The translations under genes were made by a program, and so were the position numbers. The notes below the pieces were generated by a model that saw only the letters and a program-made list of their open reading frames with translations, was not told where the DNA came from and did no database searches. From assembly GCF_000176855.2 (NCBI RefSeq), contig NC_015138.1:5208001-5272000 (forward strand): DNA of 64,000 bases. Direction: 5' to 3'. This document shows positions 25,742 to 34,750 of this stretch, piece by piece. Within the stretch, counting starts at the first letter, position 1. Each line of letters starts with the position of its first letter. Source of the stretch: Paracidovorax avenae ATCC 19860. Its GTDB lineage: Bacteria; Pseudomonadota; Gammaproteobacteria; Burkholderiales; Burkholderiaceae_C.

Positions 25742-28700
25742 TCAGGCACTCTGCCGCAGCGCCACCTCCGCCGGACCGCCGCGCCACCGGGCCATGAGAC
25801 CGGTCCACTGCTTGCGGGCCGCTTCCAGGTGCCGCTCCTTCACGTGGCCATACCCGCGGATCTGTTCGGGAATGCGTGCGATCTCCACGGCCAGGGGCAG
25901 GTTCTCCGCCGTGAGACCGGCCAGCAGTTCTTCGATGCAGGCGCGGTATTCCTGGATCAGCGCGCGCTCGGTGCGGCGCTCCTCGGTGCGGCCGAAGGGA
26001 TCGAGCGCCGTGCCGCGCAGCCCCTTCATCTTCGCCAGCACGCCGAAGGCCTTGTGCATCCAGGGACCATAGGCCTTCTTCACCAGTTCGCCGCGCTCGT
26101 TCTTCTTCGCGGTGAGCGGCGGCGCGAGGTGATGCACCACGCGGTAGTCGCCCTCGAACATGCCGGCGATCTTCCCGGTGAAGGCGCTGTCGGTGTGCAG
26201 GCGGGCCACCTCGTATTCATCCTTATAGGCCATGAGCTTGAAGAGGTAGCGTGCCACGGCCTCGGTGAGGCGGGTGGTGGATCCGAAGCGCGCCTCGGCT
26301 TCCTGCACCTTCTGCACGAAGGCCCGGTAGGTGGCCGCGTAGGCCGCGTTCTGGTAGCCCGTGAGGAATTCCTCGCGGCGCGCGATGATCTCGGCGAGCG
26401 CGGGCTTCTTCGCGAAATGGATGACCTGCGCCGTCTGGAACAGCGCGCGCACCCCGGCCAGGTCGTGCGCACAGCGGCGGCCCCATTCGAAGGCAGCCTT
26501 GTTGTTGTCGACCTGCACGCCGTTGAGCTCCATGGCGCGCATCAGCGCGGCGCGCGACAGCGGCACGCGGCCCTTCTGCCACGCGTAGCCCAGCATCAGG
26601 GGGTTGGTGTAGATGCTGTCGCCCAGCAACTGCACCGCCACCTCCTCGGCATCGAAACTGCCCAGCAGCTCCTCGCCCACGGCCGAGGCAATGGCCGTGT
26701 CGCAGTGCTGGCCCGGGAACTGCCAGTCGGGGTTGTTCACGAAGGACGCTGTCGGCGAACCGTGGTTGTTCAGCGCCACGAAGGTGCGGCCCGGCTGCAT
26801 CGCGGCCATGGTGGTCTTGAGCGAGGCGACGATGGAGTCGCAGCCGATAATGAGGTCGGCCTTGGCGGTATCGACCTTGGTCGTGTAGATGGCCTCGGGG
26901 CGGTTGGCGATCTGCACGTGGCTCCACGTGGCTCCGCCCTTCTGCGCGAGGCCGGCAGCGTCCTGGGTGATGACGCCCTTGCCTTCCAGGTGGGCGGCCA
27001 TGCCCAGCAGCGAGCCGATGGTGATCACGCCCGTGCCGCCTACGCCGGCCACGACGATGCCCCAGGCGGATTCGGCCGCAGGCAGCACGGGCTCGGGCAG
27101 CGGCGGCAGCGCCGACAGGTCGCCCTTCTTCTCCTTCCTCGGCTTCCTGAGCGTGCCGCCCTCGACGGTGACGAAGCTCGGGCAGAAACCCTTCAGGCAG
27201 GAATAGTCCTTGTTGCAGGTGCTCTGGTTGATGCGGCGCTTGCGGCCGAATTCGGTCTCCAGCGGCTCCACGGACAGGCAGTTGGACTGCACGGAGCAGT
27301 CGCCGCAGCCTTCGCACACCAGTTCGTTGATGACCACCGTCTTGTCGGGGGTGGCCAGGGTGCCGCGCTTGCGGCGGCGGCGCTTCTCGGTGGCGCAGGT
27401 CTGGTCGTAGATGATGGCCGTGCAGCCGGGGATCTCGCGGAACTCCCGCTGGATGCGGTCCAGCTCGTCGCGGTGGTGCACCGCCACGCCCTCGGCGAGC
27501 GGCACACCGTCGTACTTGGCGGGCTCGTCCGTCACGATGACCAGTTTGGCCACGCCCTCGGCCTTCAGGCTGTTCATGATCTGCAGCACCGAGTGGCCCT
27601 CGGGCCGCTCGCCCACCTGCTGGCCACCGGTCATGGCCACGGCGTCGTTGTAGAGCACCTTGTAGGTGATGTTGGTCCCGGCAGCGATGCTCTGGCGGAT
27701 CGCGAGCAGGCCGCTGTGGAAGTACGTGCCGTCGCCCAGGTTGGCGAAGACGTGCTTGTCCAGCGAGAACGGCTGCTGGCCCACCCAGGTCACGCCCTCG
27801 CCGCCCATCTGCGTGAAGGTGGAGGTGTTGCGGCCCGGCATCCAGTTCACCATGTAGTGGCAGCCGATGCCGGCCACGGCGCGCGAGCCCTCGGGCACGC
27901 GGGTGCTGGTGTTGTGCGGGCAGCCGCTGCAGAACCACGGCGTGCGGTCGCCCGTGTCGGCGGCGGTCTCGGCGAGCGAGCGCTCGCGTGCGTCGATCAC
28001 GGACAGGCGCGCGTCCATGCGCGCCACCACGTCGTCGGACACGCCGAGCTTCTTCAGTCGCTTGGCGATCGCGCGCGCGATGATGGCGGGCGTCAGGTCG
28101 GCCTTCGGGCGCAGCAGCCAGTTCTGGCTCGGGTTGGCCATGCTCCACTCGCCGCCGGAGTTGTCTCCCTCCACCTCGTCGAACTTGCCCAGCACGTTGG
28201 GGCGCACGTCGGCGCGCCAGTTGTAGAGCTCTTCCTTGAGCTGGTATTCGATGACCTGGCGCTTCTCTTCCACCACCAGGATCTCCTGCAGGCCCTGCGC
28301 GAAATCGCGCGTGATGGTGGCCTCCAGCGGCCAGACCACGTTGACCTTGTGCACGCGGATGCCGAGCTGCCGGCAGGTGTCGTCATCCAGGCCCAGGTCG
28401 ATCAGGGCCTGGCGGGTGTCGTTGTAGGCCTTGCCGCTGGCGATGATGCCGAAGCGGTCCTGCGGCCCTTCGATGACGTTGTAGTTGAGCCGGTTGGCGC
28501 GGATGTACGCGAGGGCCGCATACCACTTGTAGTCCATGAGGCGCGCTTCCTGCTCGAGCGGCGCATCGGGCCAGCGGATGTGCAGGCCGCCGGGAGGCAT
28601 CGCGAAATCCTCGGGCAGCACGATGTTCACGCGGTCCGGATCGACCGAGATGCTGCTGGACGACTCGACCACTTCCTGGATGGTCTTCATGCCCGACCAT

Positions 28701-29317
28701 ACGCCCGAGAAGCGGCTCATGGCGAAGGCATGCAGGCCCATGTCCAGGATCTCCTGCACGCTGCTCGGGAAAAACACCGGCAGCCCGCAGGCCTTGAAGA
28801 TGTGGTCGCTCTGGTGCGGCGCGGTGCTGCTCTTGCTGATGTGGTCATCGCCCGCGATGGCGATCACGCCGCCGTGCTTCGCCGTGCCGGCCATGTTGGC
28901 GTGCTTGAACACGTCGGAGCAGCGGTCCACCCCGGGGCCCTTGCCGTACCAGATGCCGAACACCCCGTCGTACTTCTTCTTGTCGGGATAGAGGTCCAGC
29001 TGCTGCGTGCCCCAGACGGCCGTCGCGCCCAGTTCCTCGTTCACGCCGGGCTGGAAGACGATGTGGTTCTGCGCCAGGTGCTTCCGGGCCGCCCAGAGCG
29101 CCTGGTCGTAGCCGCCCAGCGGAGAGCCCCGGTAGCCGCTGATGAAGCCGGCGGTGTTGAGCCCGGCCATGGCGTCGCGCTGGCGCTGCAGCATGGGCAG
29201 GCGCACGAGGGCCTGCACACCGCTCATGAAGGCCCGGCCCTCCGGCAGGGTGTATTTGTCATCGAGTGACACTGTTTCCAGGGCGCGGCGAATGTGCTCC
29301 GGCAGCGGTGCGTTCAT
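25742..29317 (-). CDS. Indolepyruvate ferredoxin oxidoreductase, fused alpha-beta-gamma type
   Basis: Oxidatively decarboxylates aryl or branched 2-oxo acids to acyl-CoA with thiamine diphosphate and iron-sulphur clusters, in aromatic amino-acid breakdown. The 1191-residue single chain includes the N-terminal pyrimidine-binding region (GYRGSPLGGYDQALW) and the TPP part near residue 460 (CSGCPHNTSTRVPEGS, then NLGDGTYFHSG). A ferredoxin-like cluster motif CEGCGDCSVQSNC lies near residue 665, and the gamma domain from about 755 starts GVGGTGVITIGSLLGMAAH. Length is normal for the proteobacterial fusion. A Lrp-family regulator is divergent, with a perfect palindrome between, so amino-acid control is likely. 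Confidence 0.93.
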   Translation of the reverse strand: MNAPLPEHIRRALETVSLDDKYTLPEGRAFMSGVQALVRLPMLQRQRDAMAGLNTAGFISGYRGSPLGGYDQALWAARKHLAQNHIVFQPGVNEELGATAVWGTQQLDLYPDKKKYDGVFGIWYGKGPGVDRCSDVFKHANMAGTAKHGGVIAIAGDDHISKSSTAPHQSDHIFKACGLPVFFPSSVQEILDMGLHAFAMSRFSGVWSGMKTIQEVVESSSSISVDPDRVNIVLPEDFAMPPGGLHIRWPDAPLEQEARLMDYKWYAALAYIRANRLNYNVIEGPQDRFGIIASGKAYNDTRQALIDLGLDDDTCRQLGIRVHKVNVVWPLEATITRDFAQGLQEILVVEEKRQVIEYQLKEELYNWRADVRPNVLGKFDEVEGDNSGGEWSMANPSQNWLLRPKADLTPAIIARAIAKRLKKLGVSDDVVARMDARLSVIDARERSLAETAADTGDRTPWFCSGCPHNTSTRVPEGSRAVAGIGCHYMVNWMPGRNTSTFTQMGGEGVTWVGQQPFSLDKHVFANLGDGTYFHSGLLAIRQSIAAGTNITYKVLYNDAVAMTGGQQVGERPEGHSVLQIMNSLKAEGVAKLVIVTDEPAKYDGVPLAEGVAVHHRDELDRIQREFREIPGCTAIIYDQTCATEKRRRRKRGTLATPDKTVVINELVCEGCGDCSVQSNCLSVEPLETEFGRKRRINQSTCNKDYSCLKGFCPSFVTVEGGTLRKPRKEKKGDLSALPPLPEPVLPAAESAWGIVVAGVGGTGVITIGSLLGMAAHLEGKGVITQDAAGLAQKGGATWSHVQIANRPEAIYTTKVDTAKADLIIGCDSIVASLKTTMAAMQPGRTFVALNNHGSPTASFVNNPDWQFPGQHCDTAIASAVGEELLGSFDAEEVAVQLLGDSIYTNPLMLGYAWQKGRVPLSRAALMRAMELNGVQVDNNKAAFEWGRRCAHDLAGVRALFQTAQVIHFAKKPALAEIIARREEFLTGYQNAAYAATYRAFVQKVQEAEARFGSTTRLTEAVARYLFKLMAYKDEYEVARLHTDSAFTGKIAGMFEGDYRVVHHLAPPLTAKKNERGELVKKAYGPWMHKAFGVLAKMKGLRGTALDPFGRTEERRTERALIQEYRACIEELLAGLTAENLPLAVEIARIPEQIRGYGHVKERHLEAARKQWTGLMARWRGGPAEVALRQSA

Positions 29318-29459
29318 GGTTGTCTCTCCATCATCGTCGGGGATGCCGCGGCCTCGTGGGCGCGGGCAGGGCGGCGCGCCCGGTGGGGCGGGCTTTGCAT
29401 GCCAGTGTAGGCAGGACGAACGGATATGTCCTTTCGTTTTCGTGCCGTGTTTACCCTCG

Positions 29460-29482
29460 TTTCAGAAAGATCCTTTCTGAAA
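29460..29482. promoter_or_regulatory. Perfect palindrome in front of the Lrp gene
   Basis: TTTCAGAAAG (29460-29469) and CTTTCTGAAA (29473-29482) are perfect 10-bp arms with the spacer ATC. The site ends 11 nt before the lrp-type ATG at 29494 and faces the divergent oxidoreductase gene. Its size and position suit an autoregulatory Lrp/AsnC operator. Confidence 0.65.
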
Positions 29483-29493
29483 ACAATAACGAA

Positions 29494-29970
29494 ATGGAAG
29501 AACTCGACAAATTCGACATCGCCATCCTCGCGGAACTGCAGGCCGATGCCCGGCTGACGAATGCCGAGCTGGCGCAGCGCGTGGGCCTCTCGGCCGCGCC
29601 ATGCTGGCGGCGTGTGCGGGCCCTGGAGGAGGCAGGCTTCATCAAGGGCTACCACGCGGAGATCGACCGGCACCGGATCGGCCTGGGCGTGCTGGCCTTC
29701 GTGCGGCTGGATGCCGACCGCAGCACCGGCGGCCTCACGCGCGAGATGGAAGAGGCCATCGCCAAGATCCCCGAAGTGGTGGCCTGCCACTACATCAGCG
29801 GCACCGGCACGTTCGAGTTGCAGGTGGTGGCGCGCGACCTGGAGAGCTTCTCGCAGTTCGCGCGCGGCGTGCTGCTGAACCTTCCCAACGTAAAGGACAT
29901 GCACACGAGCTTTTCGCTGGGGGAGGTGAAGGCGGGAGGGGCGTTGCCGCTGGCGCATTTGCGGCGATGA
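29494..29970 (+). CDS. Lrp/AsnC-family transcriptional regulator
   Basis: A 158-residue regulator. The N-terminal HTH is DKFDIAILAELQADARLTNAELAQRVGLSAAPCWRRVRALEEAGFI. The C-terminal RAM ligand domain includes VVACHYISGTGTFELQVVARDLESF. Start 29494 (MEELDKFD) is the family-typical N-terminus; in-frame ATGs further upstream lie in the palindrome-bearing promoter. Divergent from the indolepyruvate oxidoreductase, which it probably activates or represses in response to an amino acid. Confidence 0.92.
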   Translation: MEELDKFDIAILAELQADARLTNAELAQRVGLSAAPCWRRVRALEEAGFIKGYHAEIDRHRIGLGVLAFVRLDADRSTGGLTREMEEAIAKIPEVVACHYISGTGTFELQVVARDLESFSQFARGVLLNLPNVKDMHTSFSLGEVKAGGALPLAHLRR

Positions 29971-29999
29971 CGAAGCATTTGGATAATTGCCGCAAAGCC

Positions 30000-30533
30000 A
30001 TGCATCCTTTCTGGAAAGTCATCTGGACAGCAGGCGGTGTGGTCTGCCTCACTGCCGTGGCTACCGGCCACGCTGCCGCAACGCAAAACCTCGGAACTTC
30101 CCTCTGCCGATCGGGAGAAGAGCCTGTTTTCGCATGCACCATCAAGAATCAGCGAGCAGTTGCCGTCTGTGCCTCCAGACAGCCGGGCGGCCCGCAAGGC
30201 TACATGCAGTACCGCTTCGGCAAGCCCGGGAACTTGGAAATCAACGTTCCCGACAAGACGGACAGCAGCAACTGGCGTGAGCAATTCAAGGCCAAGCGAC
30301 TTTGGTACTCGGCAGGTGGGGGCAACTATCTGCGCGTCCATCGAGGTGCCTACTCCTACGTGGTCTTCAGTGCCTTCGGCCGCTGGGGCGAAAAAGACGG
30401 AGTGATGGTCTGGAAAGACGGCGCCATGGTGGCGCACCATGCGTGCGCGGGACCGGCGCTGTCGAGGCTGGGCCCGGACCTGCAGTCCCGGCTGGGAATC
30501 GAAGAAGACCCCGAGGAACTGACATTGCCGTGA
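30000..30533 (+). CDS. Secreted hypothetical protein
   Basis: A 177-residue protein with a signal peptide (MHPFWKVIWTAGGVVCLTAV..., cleavage near GHAAA). The mature part has four Cys (in SLCRS, FACTI, AVCAS, HHACAG), suggesting two disulphides, and a beta-rich core (GYMQYRFGKPGNLEINVP, YLRVHRGAYSYVVFSAFG). I do not recognise a named family. ATG 30000 is chosen because the signal peptide begins there; ATG 29967 overlaps the Lrp stop and would add a charged N-terminus. It follows the Lrp gene by 29 nt. Confidence 0.65.
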   Translation: MHPFWKVIWTAGGVVCLTAVATGHAAATQNLGTSLCRSGEEPVFACTIKNQRAVAVCASRQPGGPQGYMQYRFGKPGNLEINVPDKTDSSNWREQFKAKRLWYSAGGGNYLRVHRGAYSYVVFSAFGRWGEKDGVMVWKDGAMVAHHACAGPALSRLGPDLQSRLGIEEDPEELTLP

Positions 30534-30691
30534 CGAGAGCTCTGCGCCGGCAATGCCAGGCCAGCCTGAGGTCGAAGCGCTGATCTGCTTGCTTTCCGTG
30601 CCCGTCCACCCCTCGCATGCCCTGGAGCGCAGGCGGGAAGAACGCGTCGCCCATGGCGCATCGCCGTTAACTCCCGCAGAATCGGAAGGAC

Positions 30692-32416
30692 ATGCCACCC
30701 CAGCCGCCCCACGACAGTTCCTCCTCCACGTCCCTGCCCCCTGGCCGCCTGATCGAAGACCCGGCCGCCACACCCGCCGCCCGGACAGCCGCCACCGCCG
30801 AGGCCGCGGCGGCCGCACAGCTCGGCCAGGACGCCGCGCGGCGTGCCGAGCTCTCTCCTCTCGCTCCGCTCGGGGTGCCGGTGTTCCGCATGCTGTGGCT
30901 CACCTGGCTCGCGGCCAATACCTGCATGTGGATGAACGACGTCGCGGCCGCATGGCTGATGACGACGCTCACCACCTCGCCCGTGCTGGTGGCGCTGGTG
31001 CAGACGGCTTCCACGCTGCCCGTGTTCCTGCTGGGGCTGCCCAGCGGCGCGCTGGCGGACATCCTGGACCGGCGGCGCTACTTCATCGCCACGCAGTTCT
31101 GGGTGGCCGCGGTGGCGCTGGTGCTGTGCCTGGCAATCCTGGCGGGCGGCATGACGGCGCCGCTGCTGCTGGGCCTGACCTTTGCCAACGGCATCGGGCT
31201 GGCGATGCGGTGGCCGGTGTTCGCGGCCATCGTGCCGGAACTGGTCAGCCGCGCGCAGCTGCCCGCGGCGCTGGCGCTCAACGGCGTGGCCATGAATGCC
31301 TCGCGCATCGTCGGGCCGCTGCTGGCCGGCGCGATCATCGCGAGCGCGGGCAGCGCCTGGGTGTTCGTGCTCAATGCCGTGCTGTCGGTGATCGCGGGCT
31401 TCACGATCATGCGCTGGAAGCGCACGCACGTGCCCAATCCGCTGGGCCGCGAGCGGCTCGGCAGCGCGATGCGCGTGGGCGTGCAGTTCGTTCGCGAATC
31501 GCCGCGCATGCGCGCCGTGCTCTGGCGCATCTCGATCTTCTTCCTGCACGCCACCGCCCTGCTCGCGCTGCTGCCGCTGGTGGCGCGCGACCTGGAGGGC
31601 GGCGGCGCGGGCACCTTCACGCTGCTGCTGGCCTCAATGGGCGCCGGGGCCATCGCGGCGGCGATGTTCCTGCCGCGGCTGCGCCAGGCGATGCCGCGCG
31701 ACACGCTCGTGGGCCGCGGAGCGCTGCTGCAGGCGCTCGCCACGTCGGTGGTCGCGATCGCCCCGAACGTCTATGTGGCGGTGCCGGCGATGGTGGTGGG
31801 CGGCATGGCCTGGATCACCACGGCGAATTCGCTGAGCGTGTCGGCACAGCTGGCGCTGCCGAACTGGGTGCGCGCGCGCGGCATGTCGATCTACCAGATG
31901 GCCATCATGGGCGCCACGGCGGCCGGCGCGGCCTTCTGGGGGCAGGTGGCCTCCGTGACCAGCGTGCACGTGAGCCTGGCGCTCGCCGCGCTCACCGGCA
32001 CCGCGGCCATGGCCCTGGTGCAGCGCACCGTGGCGGACCGGTCCATGGAGGAGGATCTCAGCCCCTCGCGCGCCTTCAAGGTGCCCACCGCCCCCACGAC
32101 GCCCGAGCAGGGCCACGTGGTGGTGACCATCGAATACGTGATCGACCCGGCCCGGGCCTTGGAATTCCGCGACACCATGCAGGAGAGCCGCCGCAGCCGC
32201 CTGCGCCAGGGCGCGCTCGACTGGCAGCTGCAGCACGACATCGCCGATCCTGCCCGCTATGTGGAGCGCATCGTGGACGAGTCCTGGACGGAACACCTGC
32301 GGCGCTTCGACCGCGTCACCGCCTCGGATGTGGCGCTGCGCGACCGCAAGCTGGCATTCCACGTGGCCGATGCGCCGCCGGTGGTGACCCGCTACCTGGT
32401 CGAGCTGGAGCGCTGA
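30692..32416 (+). CDS. MFS transporter (EntS-like) with C-terminal extra domain
   Basis: A 574-residue major-facilitator protein of the EntS/MFS_3 type, usually drug or siderophore exporters. An N-terminal Ala/Pro-rich cytosolic tail (about 1-65) precedes ten to twelve TM helices. The loop-2/3 motif GLPSGALADILDRRRYF matches the MFS signature. After the last TM (about residue 450) a soluble domain of about 110 residues follows (VVVTIEYVIDPARALEFRDTMQESRRSRLRQGALDWQLQHD). Its pattern resembles antibiotic-biosynthesis-monooxygenase/ferredoxin-like folds. The substrate is unknown and no biosynthesis genes adjoin it. Confidence 0.85.
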   Translation: MPPQPPHDSSSSTSLPPGRLIEDPAATPAARTAATAEAAAAAQLGQDAARRAELSPLAPLGVPVFRMLWLTWLAANTCMWMNDVAAAWLMTTLTTSPVLVALVQTASTLPVFLLGLPSGALADILDRRRYFIATQFWVAAVALVLCLAILAGGMTAPLLLGLTFANGIGLAMRWPVFAAIVPELVSRAQLPAALALNGVAMNASRIVGPLLAGAIIASAGSAWVFVLNAVLSVIAGFTIMRWKRTHVPNPLGRERLGSAMRVGVQFVRESPRMRAVLWRISIFFLHATALLALLPLVARDLEGGGAGTFTLLLASMGAGAIAAAMFLPRLRQAMPRDTLVGRGALLQALATSVVAIAPNVYVAVPAMVVGGMAWITTANSLSVSAQLALPNWVRARGMSIYQMAIMGATAAGAAFWGQVASVTSVHVSLALAALTGTAAMALVQRTVADRSMEEDLSPSRAFKVPTAPTTPEQGHVVVTIEYVIDPARALEFRDTMQESRRSRLRQGALDWQLQHDIADPARYVERIVDESWTEHLRRFDRVTASDVALRDRKLAFHVADAPPVVTRYLVELER

Positions 32417-32445
32417 ACCGGCTGGCGCCGCCGCGTATCAGCCCC

Positions 32446-33693
32446 TTATCGCGGCAAAGGCCGCAGTCCGAACCAGCCCCCTTCGGCATCGAACAGCACG
32501 TCGTACTGCTGCAGGAGGTTCATGCCGGTGTTCACGAAGGCCGGGCGCCCGAATGGCGCAGAAGCCCCCTGGGCGACGGTGCTGCCAGCCGCGCAGGTGG
32601 AGCCGGCAGAGCCGGAGGGCGGCCGGTTGACGAGCACGGCCCGCGGCGCACCGGCCCCGCCCGCGTTGAATACATACCGGGCCACCGGCGCCTGCGCGTC
32701 CGGGAACAGCACCTGCACCGGCGTGCCCTCCTTCAGGCCATTGCTGGTGTGGCCCGGACGGCTGGGGTTGGGGATTTGCTGCGTCGGCAGCGACGCCGGG
32801 TCGGCCACCGTGAGGTACATCTGCGCAATGCCGGTATCCACGAGCACCGATCCTGCTTCGGGTGCCCGGCCGGCCACGGACACGGCCATGGACGCCTGCT
32901 GCCAGTCACGCGGGTCGCTGGATGCCGGCTGCCCGTTGGCCAGGAGGCTTCCAGGCTGCAGCCTGGTGGCGCCGAAGCCCGCAGCATTGGCCGGCGTGAG
33001 CCCGGCGTGCACGCCGGATTTCGTCACGATGTAGCCGGCATGCACTTCGCCTTCGCGCACGGGCCGGCCGTCGATGGCGACCAGGTTCAGCAGTGGATTC
33101 TTGTCCGGCGTGCCCTGCGGCTGGCCATCGTGTTCGCGCCCGAACCCCACGCCCATGTACACGATCCCCTTGGGGCGGACCGTGGTCTTCGTGGGCTGCT
33201 CGCAGACCGGCTGGTTGGCTTTCTCGTCCCAGCAGGGGCAGATCATTTCCTTCTGGACTGCCAGGACGGGCACGCGGGCCACGACGCCCCCCTCCGCGGC
33301 GCGGAACACGAGGTCGCGCACGACCCAGCGCCCCACCCACAGCCGCTTGCTGCTCGACAGGAACTCCCAGCCCGCCGGGCCCGCTTCATCGTCGGAATAG
33401 CCGGGAAGATCGGCCGCGGAGATCACCACCCCGGTGGAGCCCGTGTCCATCGTGACGGCGAAGCCGCGGGCGGCGGATTGCGGGCTGCCGGGCGGGGTGC
33501 GCACCTCGAACTGAAGTTTCGGCGGCCGGGACGCTTCGCCCAGGGGGGTGACGAAGGGGATGAAACGCCCGGTGGTGTCCGGCCGGAGCACGGGCCCCGT
33601 GGCGGCTGCGGCATTGGCTGGAGCCTGGGCCCAGGCGGCGCTGCAGGCGAGCAGCGCGGCCATGTGGAGGATCGCTGTGCGGATCGGTGTCAT
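32446..33693 (-). CDS. Secreted pepsin-like aspartic protease candidate
   Basis: A 415-residue protein with a signal peptide (cleavage near AWAQA, residue 23). It has the two-lobe pattern of pepsin-type aspartic proteases: FAVTMDTGSTGVV (Asp83) in the first half and SVLVDTGIAQMYLT (Asp286) in the second. GIVYMGVGFG resembles the pepsin GIxGLG turn. LLQQYDVLFDAEGGWFGL (393-410) resembles the C-terminal FLRxYYVVFDxxxxxIGLA strand. Cys152, Cys154 and Cys164 may form a local disulphide or metal site. The A1 fold is rare in bacteria. A GGAAGGAGAAC ribosome site precedes the ATG at 33693. Function could be extracellular protein breakdown; activity is not proven by motifs alone. Confidence 0.7.
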   Translation of the reverse strand: MTPIRTAILHMAALLACSAAWAQAPANAAAATGPVLRPDTTGRFIPFVTPLGEASRPPKLQFEVRTPPGSPQSAARGFAVTMDTGSTGVVISAADLPGYSDDEAGPAGWEFLSSSKRLWVGRWVVRDLVFRAAEGGVVARVPVLAVQKEMICPCWDEKANQPVCEQPTKTTVRPKGIVYMGVGFGREHDGQPQGTPDKNPLLNLVAIDGRPVREGEVHAGYIVTKSGVHAGLTPANAAGFGATRLQPGSLLANGQPASSDPRDWQQASMAVSVAGRAPEAGSVLVDTGIAQMYLTVADPASLPTQQIPNPSRPGHTSNGLKEGTPVQVLFPDAQAPVARYVFNAGGAGAPRAVLVNRPPSGSAGSTCAAGSTVAQGASAPFGRPAFVNTGMNLLQQYDVLFDAEGGWFGLRPLPR

Positions 33694-33793
33694 CGGTTCT
33701 CCTTCCCTATGATGTTTTGGAAGGAGCAGACTACACGATATGCATTGTGCGGATGAGACACTGGAAGCCTGCGGGTGTCCGTGCTGCGCGTAC

Positions 33794-34750
33794 TCAGGAA
33801 GCCTTCACACGAGAAGCGAATACGCCAGCATCGCGCTGGCGGATAGCCTCCACCATTTGCGGATACACCTCGGCATAGAGCGCAGCCCCCCGGTCTCCGA
33901 AACGTTCTTGCGCGTCCAATGCGAAAAGTACCTGCCGAGAATCAACGCACAAATTCCGGGCAGCGCATGCATTGACGAGATAATCATCTCCCGGGCCATC
34001 GCAACCCGGCACGGCCCCGCAAGTAGCCGCCACCCAGGCAATGGCCAGCACACGTTGATCGGCCGCATCGGTATAGGCTTTTCCGGAAAACACGATCGAG
34101 GCTCCATCGGGAGCATGGAAGAGCGATCCAGCCAAGTTTTCCATCAGCAGCGGATCGCCGGTGCGGAGCACCCGCTCCAGGACAGGCATGCGCGCCTGAG
34201 GATCGCTTGAAACGCTCGCCCACTCCTTTCCCAGGCGCCGGTATGTGTCATTGGCGACCCTCGGATCCCGGGTCAGGGCCAGCATGGCATCACCCGACAG
34301 TTCCTGGTCGATGAATGACGCGCAACGCTCCTCGCGCAGGATCTTGGCTTTCTGCTGCTCTGCAGATTGAGGGATCCAACTGGGCGGAGCAGGCTCGTCT
34401 CGCACGGATGCGCACCGTAAAAGAATTGTTAGCGCATACAAGCCATTTCCATCCCTCGGGCTGCCGACCATTTGATGGAATAGAACCCTGTAGTCCCTTG
34501 CCTGCCGCAACAGAACCGTCCATCCTGACTGCCGCTTTTCTTCCTTCTCTGCCGCAGACCCTCCTGGGCTCGGTGCGGCAGGCGCAGGAGCCTGCTCCGT
34601 GGTTTCCGGAACAGGCGCCACGACGATGGTCTGCGCCTCCTTTGTTTCCGGCGCTCCGCCTCTGCCCTTGAAAGCCAGGTGGACGATGAGCACGACCACC
34701 AGCCCGGCAGCGAACAGCATTCCCAATGCCTTATAGCTTTTCAACCGCAT
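33794..34750 (-). CDS. Membrane-anchored hypothetical protein
   Basis: A 318-residue protein with one N-terminal TM helix (about 9-26, LGMLFAAGLVVVLIVHLAF) and a Pro/Ala-rich linker. A helical periplasmic domain follows, with several Cys (LLRCASV, ERCASF, ATCGAVPGCDGPGDDYLVNACAARNLCVD). No family is recognised. Start 34750 (MRLKSYK) overlaps the stop of the upstream gene by 10 nt, so the two are translationally coupled. Base composition is less GC-rich than flanking genes, suggesting later acquisition. Confidence 0.6.
   Translation of the reverse strand: MRLKSYKALGMLFAAGLVVVLIVHLAFKGRGGAPETKEAQTIVVAPVPETTEQAPAPAAPSPGGSAAEKEEKRQSGWTVLLRQARDYRVLFHQMVGSPRDGNGLYALTILLRCASVRDEPAPPSWIPQSAEQQKAKILREERCASFIDQELSGDAMLALTRDPRVANDTYRRLGKEWASVSSDPQARMPVLERVLRTGDPLLMENLAGSLFHAPDGASIVFSGKAYTDAADQRVLAIAWVAATCGAVPGCDGPGDDYLVNACAARNLCVDSRQVLFALDAQERFGDRGAALYAEVYPQMVEAIRQRDAGVFASRVKAS

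Noticed and set aside
25829..29269. Long plus-strand open frame opposite the indolepyruvate oxidoreductase
   Set aside because: The product is His/Gly/Leu-rich filler typical of antisense frames in GC-rich genes, while the other strand has clear IOR motifs.
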